Source of the DNA: a virus | Length of the DNA stretch: 64,000 nucleotides | Direction: 5' to 3' (one strand) | IMG/VR virus record: IMGVR_UViG_3300005527_002139 | Coordinates: 1 to 64,000 of that record | Shown: positions 25,678-34,800 of the stretch, piece by piece | How the letters are laid out: each line of letters starts with the position of its first letter | Numbering within the stretch: the stretch's first letter is position 1 | Notes under the pieces: generated by a model | What the model was told of the DNA's origin: nothing | Database searches by the model: none | What the model saw: the letters and a program-made list of their open reading frames with translations, nothing else | Made by a program: the position numbers and the translations under genes

Positions 25678-26235
25678 TTATCTCAAGAACTCTCGCCAGT
25701 CTAGGTTATACTGAATTGAATCAATTCTGTGTATACCAATTAGATATAAAATATAACTTGCTACACTAGAGCCTCTCCCAACTCCCCAAACTATGTTATT
25801 TTCTCTCATAAAGTCTACAAGATATACCATATATCGAAGCAAATCCTGCATATTATGCTCACCAAATGCATCTAATTCTTCGCATACTCTTTTGTATTCT
25901 TCTCGTTCTTGTATTTCGTAGGGTTCAATTGTGCCTAGTTTTTGCATCAACTTATGCATGATATAGGCACCTATATCTAGATTTTTATAATCTTCAGGCA
26001 TGAACCATTCTGACTGTAAAGCGTTGTCAAAATCTTTCTGATCTACATCTAGTGCAATGTATTTGGTTAATGTTGGGAGTCCTTGTTCTTCCATAGTAGC
26101 ATTAAATTTATCAATGTCATCGGAAGGCTCGCATAGTACTACGTGACATTTATCTACATGTCCGCTATAGATCATAGATATTAAGTCTTGGTTAGAAAAT
26201 CTAGGCACCCCTAACTTGTCAGTTTTAATAAGCAT
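25678..26235 (-). CDS. DNA polymerase III alpha (DnaE)-like fragment
   Basis: A 185-residue protein. The C-terminal 45 residues (NIVWGVGRGSSVASYILYLI, then D-S-I-Q-Y-N-L-D-W-R-E-F-L-R) match the DnaE segment G-x-G-R-G-S-A-A-G-S-L-V-A-Y that begins the polymerase palm. The protein stops right after the conserved F-L-R/N, so the catalytic aspartates further on are missing. It is therefore a truncated or re-purposed DnaE piece. Its ATG lies seven bases after a -10 box. Confidence 0.7.
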   Translation of the reverse strand: MLIKTDKLGVPRFSNQDLISMIYSGHVDKCHVVLCEPSDDIDKFNATMEEQGLPTLTKYIALDVDQKDFDNALQSEWFMPEDYKNLDIGAYIMHKLMQKLGTIEPYEIQEREEYKRVCEELDAFGEHNMQDLLRYMVYLVDFMRENNIVWGVGRGSSVASYILYLIGIHRIDSIQYNLDWREFLR

Positions 26236-26241
26236 CTAACT

Positions 26242-26270
26242 ATATTAGCTGATATTGATTAAATTGTCAA
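26242..26270 (-). promoter_or_regulatory. Sigma70 promoter TTGACA-17-TAATAT
   Basis: TTGACA at 26270-26265 and TAATAT at 26247-26242 with 17 bases between. The ATG at 26235 falls on the predicted start site, so the DnaE-like mRNA may be leaderless. Confidence 0.65.
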
Positions 26271-26484
26271 GATCAGAATTGCCGTTTTGTTGTGATTGTA
26301 ATTGTGTGCGAGCACGCCTTGCTTGCATTTCTTCCTTGTACATTCCTAGCAGTGCTGCTATCTGCATTTGTACTTCTGGATTTCTAGACATAAAATATTT
26401 TCGCCCTAGATCAGTAACCTTTGATTCTACTTCAAGGTCTGAAAGTTTTGAAAAATCGTCTACTAGAGGATTAAATGATACCAT
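26245..26484 (-). CDS. Small conserved phage protein
   Basis: A 79-residue helical protein, taken from ATG at 26484 rather than TTG at 26496. It holds LVDDFSKLSDLEVESKVTDL followed by GRKYFMSRNPEVQMQIAALL and a Gln-rich tail. This protein type is found beside tail genes in T4-like marine phages. It overlaps the end of the upstream structural gene. Function unknown. Confidence 0.7.
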   Translation of the reverse strand: MVSFNPLVDDFSKLSDLEVESKVTDLGRKYFMSRNPEVQMQIAALLGMYKEEMQARRARTQLQSQQNGNSDLDNLINIS

Positions 26485-27073
26485 CGTCTTGAGCAATCGT
26501 TACATAGTTTCCGTAATAATGGCCGTAGAATGTTATACCGTCAGTTGTCCAAATATCAACTAGAACGGGTTGATTTGTCGTAACAGTAAATGGATTAGTT
26601 GGGTTTACTCTCTTAGGCCAGGTAGAATTAACCCTAAAAACATTGCTTGGAGATCCAGTAAGCCACTCAACTGTTCCGTTTCCATTAAACAAAATTTGAA
26701 TTTTAAACTGAACTTGAGCACCGTTTGGTGGTCTAAAATCTTCTAAATCTATAATAGCAAAATTGTTGATATTTAATTGCTGGTAACTTCCGTCACTGAA
26801 CAGTAAATTATGCGTATCGCCTTGGTTAATATTTTTATTAAAAAACACATATGGTGTGTTTCTAAGTTTAGCATTTGAAATTTCGTTTTGATTAAAGTTA
26901 TTGTTAACGTTTAATTTTGCAGTATTATCTTGAAGATTTGTAATCTCAGTTTTAGCAGATGCTAAACTACTTTTAATTGTTGCAAAGTTATCTCGAAAAC
27001 CCTGACTATCGTTGTCCTGTCCAGCTATTGGAAAACTTTCGTCGACATTTATATAATTTATATTACTAGCCAT
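26471..27073 (-). CDS. Small tail-fibre-type virion protein
   Basis: A 200-residue protein. Its N-terminus (INYINVDESFPIAGQDNDSQ, then G-F-R-D-N-F-A-T-I-K) is a variant of the module shared by the fibre proteins of this window. Beta-rich, Asn-rich middle and C-terminus follow, ending in TTDGITFYGHYYGNY. It is preceded by a GTAAATAAATA element and AGGAGAT ribosome site. Probably a late structural protein. Confidence 0.8.
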   Translation of the reverse strand: MASNINYINVDESFPIAGQDNDSQGFRDNFATIKSSLASAKTEITNLQDNTAKLNVNNNFNQNEISNAKLRNTPYVFFNKNINQGDTHNLLFSDGSYQQLNINNFAIIDLEDFRPPNGAQVQFKIQILFNGNGTVEWLTGSPSNVFRVNSTWPKRVNPTNPFTVTTNQPVLVDIWTTDGITFYGHYYGNYVTIAQDDGII

Positions 27074-27093
27074 TTTAATTTATCTCCTAACAG

Positions 27094-27104
27094 TATTTAT
27101 TTAC
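27094..27104 (-). promoter_or_regulatory. Possible late promoter (GTAAATAAATA)
   Basis: This minus-strand element is similar to GATAAATA and is followed by a short leader with AGGAGAT before the 27073 start. It is weaker than the other late elements. Confidence 0.4.
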
Positions 27105-27105
27105 T

Positions 27106-29787
27106 TTATATATTGTACTGATAATTTGCGAACAGTAAATACTGCGATTTACTGCTTATAAGAGTATTATCAATAATGTATCTGTCCATGTCTAAGTCAA
27201 ATTGACTAAAGTCAAAATTGCTAGCTTTAATGGCACTTTGAATAATTTGACTAGTTCCTGGTTTACAATAGCACAACACCAACGATGGAGTATAACCTAG
27301 TTCGTCTACACTACTCTGTTGTGATGATCGCATCCAAAGCGGAACAAAAGATCTTTCAGTACGACCTAACGGTCGTATATTATCACGCATGTTTGTGATA
27401 TTACTGATATATTTTATTGAATCAATTGTCTGTCCAGCAGTGTATATATTAGAATCCGCTTTAACTGTATTAGCTTCAGGTTCGGGTCTTAACACCATGT
27501 TTGGAGATAGTCCCTCTAGTATTGATAGAATTCTAGTTTCTGTTCTAGAATCTATTTCCAATCCATCTTCCCATTTTAACTTAAATTCTCCATCAGCTCT
27601 AGTTTCAACTACGAAATCTTCGCCTAGTGTAACAGTAATAGTTTTTCCTCTAGCCTGTACTGTAAAAGAAGGTTTTTCTTCGTAGTCGTAAAACATGTCT
27701 TTAGGCGTTGCACTAACAGAATTAACTTTAATCTTTTTAGAATTACGTACTGTAATACTTTTCTTAGTTCGACCTTCACTTGGATTATAAGGATCTATTA
27801 CATCCAAATAAAGTACTTCATAAACTATATCATTAGTTCCAGGAACTTTTGCAATAGCACTCTTTAAATCGCCCACTCGATAGCGTTTTCTTCTATGATT
27901 TGTAGACATTGCTCTAACTACTTCTTGTAATTCTTTAGTTTCAATACCAGCATATGCAAGCATTTTAATTTCACGTTGTATACCAAAATTAGGATCGCTT
28001 GGTCGATAAATGTATTCTGGAATAAAAATTTCTGGATTAGAAATGAAAGCATTAAAGTTTCTTCTAACTTGTTCTTTAAGAAAAGGCTTCATGTATAAAT
28101 TACTATACTTTTTACTATCAGGGTCTGATATTCTAATTACAAATTCTTTACTCACTACGCTATATTTGTAAAGATCTTGTGCAGTAACAGTGAAACGATA
28201 TTCTCTATCTATTGTAGTCGAATTGGCATCAAGTCTAAATGTATCATTATCAAATACTGTCAGCCCGTTAGTTCTATATGCAAATCTTGCCCATAGCGCC
28301 TGATCAGTACTAAATGACCCAGTACTGGTACTCTGATGAGTACTCAGAGCTTGATAAAGCAACCCTTGATAACGTACAACATCGTTTAATGTATATTGTC
28401 GTTCGTTTTTCCAAGTGCTTTTATAAACATTTTCACCAAATGCATTTACTTTACCTACAACTTCACCATCAAAACTTAGTGCAAGTCCAGGCGGCAGTCT
28501 TCCTGATGATAAGTTATAAATTACGTTACTTCCGGGAACATTTGTAGTTGCTTCAACTTTTAGTACAGAAATAACATTTGATCCCAACAGTCCTAGATTA
28601 CTATCAGTAATCCATTTTGTTTCAGAATTAATTTCCCCTAGTAATTTTACAGTAAATGTTTTACTACTTGCAACTAATTCTTGTGCTTGATCAGGGGTAA
28701 ATCTTTGAGCCCGTATAGTAAATTTAAAAGTTTTTGTAACCTCTGCTTGATAGGGCACTTTACCTGCAATTTCTCCGGTGCTACTATCTAGTGTTAGTCC
28801 TGGAGGTAGTCTGCTAAGAGAACTATCGGGATTAGTAGCCTGTAAGAAATATGTAACAATACCTGTTAATGTATTTGAATCAATAACATCTAAGAACAAA
28901 GTAATATAATTGTTGGCTCGTCTAACACCTAAGTCGCTAGGTGTTAACCATATGGGAACTCTTATATTAGTGTTATCAGCAGTAAACGTACCTGTACCAA
29001 CCTGCATAATAGTGTTGTCAGCACGTAAAAAGTCATCGCCTACTACATAAATTCTAAATGTTCGTCGAGATATAATATCTCCGTCAGATACACTTACAGT
29101 AAATTGATAATATCTATTTAATTTTTTAGGTGTTCGTTCTGGATAGTTAAAATCATAAATGTCAGTATCGTAGAAAAAACTATCAAAACCATTAGATGAT
29201 CTTAAGCCAAAATCATATCCTGCAGAAGTAAAATCGTACGGCGCTGTATCATACGAGCCTGCATTATAAAGCAGTGTTCTTTCAATAGCAAGAATAGGAT
29301 CAACTACTCCTACTAATCTGCCGTCTCTGGTTAATTGTATACCAGGCGGTAATTGTCCGTCTCCGGACGCTATATAAAAATCTAAACTTTCACCAATAGG
29401 TAAATCAACGTCAGTTGCCACTAATTGAAAATCAACTGGTGAATTGTCTAAAATATAAAATGTATTGTTATTACCTACTGGTAATAATCCAGGAGTTGTT
29501 TGCCATACAGGTGCATCAGCATCACCTACAGTAATTACAAATGTTCTATCTCTAGTTACATTGTTATAGCTAGCTCTTAGGACAAATCTGTAATCTGTAA
29601 CACGCGGCACTTCGTAAGGAGTACCTACTATTTGAGAACCTTGGATTCGTATCCCACCAGGCAATTTTCCACTGATAAGAGAAACCGTAGATGAAGGATT
29701 AACCAACGGCAAATTTATGCTTGTTGTAACATTTTCTTCTAGCGTAGCTAATTTAGTATTAGACGGTTGCGTCCACAAGTCTGCCAT
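27106..29787 (-). CDS. Large virion protein with Ig-like (He_PIG) repeats
   Basis: An 893-residue protein. At least four putative Ig repeats are marked by LPGGIRIQGSQIVGTP (about 39), LPPGIQLTRDGRLVGV (about 149), LPPGLTLDSSTGEIAGKV (about 325) and LPPGLALSFDGEVVGKV (about 429), a pattern of cadherin-like surface domains. The C-terminal third is more charged and different, perhaps the virion-attachment end. There is no signal peptide. A GATAAATA promoter precedes it. A tail-fibre or baseplate-decorating role is likely. Confidence 0.85.
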   Translation of the reverse strand: MADLWTQPSNTKLATLEENVTTSINLPLVNPSSTVSLISGKLPGGIRIQGSQIVGTPYEVPRVTDYRFVLRASYNNVTRDRTFVITVGDADAPVWQTTPGLLPVGNNNTFYILDNSPVDFQLVATDVDLPIGESLDFYIASGDGQLPPGIQLTRDGRLVGVVDPILAIERTLLYNAGSYDTAPYDFTSAGYDFGLRSSNGFDSFFYDTDIYDFNYPERTPKKLNRYYQFTVSVSDGDIISRRTFRIYVVGDDFLRADNTIMQVGTGTFTADNTNIRVPIWLTPSDLGVRRANNYITLFLDVIDSNTLTGIVTYFLQATNPDSSLSRLPPGLTLDSSTGEIAGKVPYQAEVTKTFKFTIRAQRFTPDQAQELVASSKTFTVKLLGEINSETKWITDSNLGLLGSNVISVLKVEATTNVPGSNVIYNLSSGRLPPGLALSFDGEVVGKVNAFGENVYKSTWKNERQYTLNDVVRYQGLLYQALSTHQSTSTGSFSTDQALWARFAYRTNGLTVFDNDTFRLDANSTTIDREYRFTVTAQDLYKYSVVSKEFVIRISDPDSKKYSNLYMKPFLKEQVRRNFNAFISNPEIFIPEYIYRPSDPNFGIQREIKMLAYAGIETKELQEVVRAMSTNHRRKRYRVGDLKSAIAKVPGTNDIVYEVLYLDVIDPYNPSEGRTKKSITVRNSKKIKVNSVSATPKDMFYDYEEKPSFTVQARGKTITVTLGEDFVVETRADGEFKLKWEDGLEIDSRTETRILSILEGLSPNMVLRPEPEANTVKADSNIYTAGQTIDSIKYISNITNMRDNIRPLGRTERSFVPLWMRSSQQSSVDELGYTPSLVLCYCKPGTSQIIQSAIKASNFDFSQFDLDMDRYIIDNTLISSKSQYLLFANYQYNI

Positions 29788-29807
29788 ATTTTATATCCTA
29801 TATAGCG

Positions 29808-29815
29808 TATTTATC
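29808..29815 (-). promoter_or_regulatory. Late promoter GATAAATA
   Basis: GATAAATA lies 20 bases before the ATG at 29787, with AGGA in the leader. It is the same late element as elsewhere. Confidence 0.7.
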
Positions 29816-29828
29816 GGAAACAACGGAT

Positions 29829-30524
29829 TCAAAAACCACCCAGGTCTACAGTATCTCCGCTAGGTGGGTCAAAAGGACCAAAGTCAACGTCTACTTTACG
29901 CATAATAAATTGAAGCGAATTAGTATAAACTGCTCTAAATTCACCAAAGTCAAAACCAGTTAAGTAAGGACCAAAATCTCGAACATCAAATCCGTATACG
30001 TTGCCTTGTAATTCTCCGCTGAATGTAGTTGCAGAAATTGTGTTGGCATTCTGTATGTTCTTGTTGTTAGCATTTAAGTTACCAGCTAGGGTAGGAGTTA
30101 AATCTTTAACTAGAATTCCATTATTGTCTAGGTCAACTATCAGCTGCTGACCATTAACTCTAGTGTTAATTCCTTGGCCACCTTGTATTGATAGTGTTTG
30201 TCCTCTTGAAATCGTAACAGTACCACTGTCTGATACAACAATTAATTGGTCTAAGCTGTCATTAGCATTGATTGTAATAGTGTTAGCGTTTTGATTTAAG
30301 TTTATATTAGAGCCAGCCAGGAGACGTTTAAATATATTTTCTCCATCAATTTTTCCAGCATATATACCTACACCTAAAACTCCTGCATTGTCTATAACAG
30401 TTTCTTCAACAATTCTTAAATCTAGTTCTTGAAAGTTATCGTTAACTTTTATAAATGCCTCACGGAGATCATCACCGGTGCCATCGTTAGCAACAATACC
30501 TACATCAATATAATTTATAGTCAT
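29829..30524 (-). CDS. Tail-fibre-type virion protein
   Basis: A 231-residue protein, started at ATG 30524 with AAGG ten bases before. The N-terminus, INYIDVGIVANDGTGDDLRE then A-F-I-K-V-N-D-N-F-Q-E-L, is the shared fibre module. Asn/Thr-rich beta repeats follow and a short FGPYLTGFDFGEFR end. It overlaps nothing, but its start lies just after the stop of the upstream fibre gene. Confidence 0.8.
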   Translation of the reverse strand: MTINYIDVGIVANDGTGDDLREAFIKVNDNFQELDLRIVEETVIDNAGVLGVGIYAGKIDGENIFKRLLAGSNINLNQNANTITINANDSLDQLIVVSDSGTVTISRGQTLSIQGGQGINTRVNGQQLIVDLDNNGILVKDLTPTLAGNLNANNKNIQNANTISATTFSGELQGNVYGFDVRDFGPYLTGFDFGEFRAVYTNSLQFIMRKVDVDFGPFDPPSGDTVDLGGF

Positions 30525-30537
30525 TTTAAATTCCTTA

Positions 30538-31788
30538 TCATGGCCAGAAAGTATCCATAATTGTTCTTGTCCAAATACCATCAATTCCATCAGTGTAATC
30601 TTTAACACAATAATAAATGTATGTAAATCCAGTACTACTGTCTATGCGAATTTCTCCTGCTGTGTCGCCAACCGCCCCAAACCTTGTTGTAGGCTTTGCT
30701 TTCAAAGGTTTAAAAATTATTGTATTACCTTCTAGCGTCAAATTAGTTTGCGCTTTTAATCGAACAAATGAACTAGTTGATGATATGTCAGTTTCAGTAA
30801 ATGAAGTAACTTGAACTGGCCCAGCACTACTTTGAATACCAATTTCGGTAGAACCTGATAGTTGCATATCACCAGTACCACTCAATGAGATATCCGTAGC
30901 ATTGGGTACGTTTAATACTCCCGCTGGGGATAATGTAATGCCTCCTACAGCAGTTACTAATAATTCTGAACCTGCTCTATTAATATTACCATCTAACGGG
31001 CCGTTGAAACTACCAAAAATTCGTTTAGTAGTTCCGTCTATAATTAAACTAGAATCGTCAGCTGTTAAGTTTCCTTCTAGTTTAATATCTTCGAATGTTG
31101 CAAGTGCCACTGAAAGTCTTACTGCACTCATTTGATTAAATGCACTATTTCCAACACTGTTAATATCTATGCCGGCAGTCCCAGATAGCACACTAGCTGG
31201 AATGATAGAATTTATGTGATCCACTAATAAAACATTCGAATCTGAAAACACACTACCTGTCAAATTACCAGTGTTAGTAACATCAATAGTTAATGCACCG
31301 CTTGTAAATTCGCTTCTAAGAATTACATCTGGTAAGTTATCTAAATCATTATAATCATTTGTAACAGCTACATCAGCTAGTCCAACTACATTTGAAGCAG
31401 GAACGGTAGCTGTAACACTTGTAACATATCCTGCATCGTTAGTTAGTTGTGACACTGCGGTAGGTATTACAGGCTTGTTAGTTAAATCAATATAACTGCC
31501 AGAGAAAATTACTGGACGATTATTAAGATCGTTATAGTCACCACTAAAAATATTAGGTTTATTAATTAGTGAATTATAATTTCCAGATAACGCTACACTA
31601 GCGAGATTGCTTCCACCTACGCTTATAGACTGCACTGACAAAGTATTTGCTTGCAAAGTGCCCGAAGCATTAACATTAACAACGTCAACAATACTACTGC
31701 CTTGAAGATTTAAATTATCACCGCTGGGTAACTCTTTAATCTTGTTGCCGTCAGTGGTGTCAAATATTAAGGGAAACTTATTAGCCAT
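30538..31788 (-). CDS. Tail-fibre protein with Y-x-D-L-x-N-K-P repeats
   Basis: A 416-residue protein. Residues about 72-112 are tandem repeats of the form xYxxLxNkPxIfSG (NSLINKPNIFSG, NDLNNRPVIFSG, IDLTNKPVI), and a fourth copy lies near 142 (NDLDNLPDV). This repeat is common in long tail fibres. The rest is Ser/Thr/Asn-rich beta structure, ending in FTYIYYCVKDYTDGIDGIW. A GATAAATA promoter lies 20 bases upstream. Confidence 0.85.
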   Translation of the reverse strand: MANKFPLIFDTTDGNKIKELPSGDNLNLQGSSIVDVVNVNASGTLQANTLSVQSISVGGSNLASVALSGNYNSLINKPNIFSGDYNDLNNRPVIFSGSYIDLTNKPVIPTAVSQLTNDAGYVTSVTATVPASNVVGLADVAVTNDYNDLDNLPDVILRSEFTSGALTIDVTNTGNLTGSVFSDSNVLLVDHINSIIPASVLSGTAGIDINSVGNSAFNQMSAVRLSVALATFEDIKLEGNLTADDSSLIIDGTTKRIFGSFNGPLDGNINRAGSELLVTAVGGITLSPAGVLNVPNATDISLSGTGDMQLSGSTEIGIQSSAGPVQVTSFTETDISSTSSFVRLKAQTNLTLEGNTIIFKPLKAKPTTRFGAVGDTAGEIRIDSSTGFTYIYYCVKDYTDGIDGIWTRTIMDTFWP

Positions 31789-31808
31789 TTTTTTGTCCTG
31801 TTACATTA

Positions 31809-31816
31809 TATTTATC
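31809..31816 (-). promoter_or_regulatory. Late promoter GATAAATA
   Basis: GATAAATA precedes the 31788 start with a short leader containing AGGAC. It lies just after the end of the giant fibre gene, giving the downstream fibre genes their own late start. Confidence 0.7.
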
Positions 31817-31821
31817 GGTCA

Positions 31822-34800
31822 TTATACTCTTCCTACTACAGCTTCAATAATACCTTTACCTTCACTGTCTTTATTTTCAAGAGCCTTACCTATTACAGTA
31901 CCAACTGCTGGTGTCTGTCCAACCATAGCATATCCAGGAATTGCACTAGAAACTAACAAGTCACCTTTTCTTACCTTACCTAACACTTTGCATGGTACTC
32001 GGCCTTGCAGTGCCACTGAAACAACATTGGCTCCTTGTAGATTGCTGTTCATTAGATATGCTGGATTTGTAGAAACAATACCTGCTACTCTATGATCGTC
32101 TTTAATGGTAGTTATAGTAACTTCAGCATCACCGCCAAATATCAGCACAGTGCCTGGTTCGTATGCAGCATCTGCTTGATAGTTTTCAGCTAAGTCAGCA
32201 TAACGAGCAGTTAATGCAGTACCGTCAAATGTAGTAGCATATACAGTATTCCATTTTAATAAACCGCTTCCTAGATTGTTTGCATTATTAGTACTTGGTA
32301 CAAGATCACTTGCAGCCCTAGCAGTAAAAGTCACAGTATCAGTATTAGCATCACCAATAATAGTGTTACCATTAACAGTTAGATTTCCTGTTAATGTTGT
32401 GTTACTAGTTATACCCAAGGTGCCTGTAACACTTAGATTACCTGCAATTGCTGTATCACCACTAGCACTTGCTACAGTAAATTTAGTAGTAGCTACTGCA
32501 AAGTTTCCACCAACACCTAGAGTGCCTCCAACAGCAGTGTTTCCACTAGATGCTGTAATAACAAATCTATCTAGGCCTCCACTGGAAACTTTTACATTAC
32601 CAAAGAACTGAGACTCTGTACTGTTAACTTTGATAGCTTCTGAACCGTTTGCAACCAATACTAGTGTGCTGAGTGCAGAACTTGTAAATCCAGATGTAGC
32701 ACCAAGAGAAATGCCTGTAGTGTTTGCTGTTCCTTTATTATCTAATGCTTGGATAAAGTTACTGTACATCCACGGAGCACTTACAAAGCCTTTTCCAGTT
32801 AGTCCAGCAATGTTAGATTGTGCAGTTCCTTGTGTGGTGTTAACTAATCCACTAAACAGTTCAACTCCAACGTTTAATGAACCCGGCATTTGAACAACTG
32901 GATATGTAGGACTTCCACCGCCACTACCGCCTGCGGCTGTTAATATAACGCCTTGCACAGGAGTTTTAAATGATAATACACCGCCACTTTGACTTAGTAT
33001 TTCTTGACTTGGCGTACCGCCAATAATAAATGCTTCAGCTTGTATTTTACCATCACCAGTTCTTCTTACAATACTATTGTTAGATGAACCTGTTGATATA
33101 CTAGTAGTTCCATAAATGCCGTCGGCTATCTGTACCATTGCTTTACCAGCAAGACTTATTGATGCCGGAGTAGGAATTCCTACTGCTACTCCGCCAACAG
33201 TTACAATGCCACTGTTGTTGAACGCACCAGTAATGTTTACAACAATAAATGATGTTTCACTAAATGTTTGTCCTTGTACAGTACCAGTTGCACCGCTACC
33301 TGCTTGTGTTACAGAAGCGCCATCTGCTACGCTTAGTTCACTAGTAAACACAAGTCGCTGACCTGTTAGTTGAGTAATTTCACTGTTTGTAAAATCTTTA
33401 TCCTGAACAGCGAAGCCTTGATCAACAATGGTATCAAATGGTACTAGTTCAACTGCTCCTGTTCCAGGAGTAAATCTTCCCAATACAGTATCAGTTGAAA
33501 TTGGTTCGTGTTTATCAAGTCCAATACTTCTTTCTTTTAAACCTATATATGCACTACGATTAACGGCTGTTACATTGACCCCAGTTAATGTAGTAGGAGT
33601 TTGTTCTATACCGTTAGTGAATATTGCTTTGGTTAATACAGTTGGACTAGTAGCCCAAGTGTCCGAAGTTTTAATTATTACAGTAGTGTTATTAACAATC
33701 GTGTTTACTACTACACCTTTTGAAGTTCCTTGGTATAATATATCTCCAGCATTAGCAGAGACAGAATTTGCCAATGTTACTTGCAGCTCTTCTGTAAAGT
33801 TTTTAGCATCGTATGCTGATAAACCTCTGTCAGTTTGTCCAACTGCATTGTTCACACCATATAAACCAGTACTAGCTGATAATGGTCTTGCTCTTTCCAT
33901 TAATAGTTTACTTTGCTGAATACTTGCATTAGCATTAATGTCAGCATTAACTATTGAATCATTTTCTATTTGAAGATTAAGTTGTGCGATTGGAACAGTT
34001 AAACCGTCTTGATATACTGCCGCTGTTCTTGATACAGTTATATTAATAACGCTGTTGGTTGATTCTCTTGCATTAGCAACTTCATCAATAGGACCGTCTA
34101 CTATGTTAGCTGAAATAGCACCCTTAACAACGTCTTCACCTAGGTTAAAAGAATTAGTTACTGGTAGGTATGTAATTATAGTTAGATCGTACCCTGGCGC
34201 AGAACCTAAAATTTCGTCTGTAACTTCTTGTACATCAACTACTGTTCCAGATTTACTTGCAGAAATATCTGTAATAGTATCACCAGCAACAAAAACACCA
34301 CCGCTTGGAGGTGTTACAAATATCTTTTTCAAACCAGTACCAACTAAAATATCACCAGATTCAATTCTGTTGAAGCTAATGTTTCGTTGATCTTCTAAGG
34401 TATCAAAACTAGATACCGCATCGTCAACGTAGGCTTTATTAACAGCCGCGGTAGGATCAACTCCTGGATCACCTAAGTTAGTAATTTTTTGGTTACCCAT
34501 CAGCAAGTTTCCTTGCATTTCTGCGGTACCACTTAGCGGTAAGAATCCTGGACCAATTTTGTTAGATATGTTAGTGTCATTTCTATCTCTGCCTAATCGT
34601 CTGTTAATGTAACTAACGATAGCCTTTTCAACAGGTACTTTTGTATCTGACTCATCTGCCATTGTATCGTCAATGGAGAATTCATCAATAGTAACACCTT
34701 TCTTAAATCCTAATGCTGTTGCACCAGTAATACCAATGTCACCTGAGAACTTAATACTACCCTGGCCTTGATCAACTTCAAAGAACTTACCAACTCGGAA

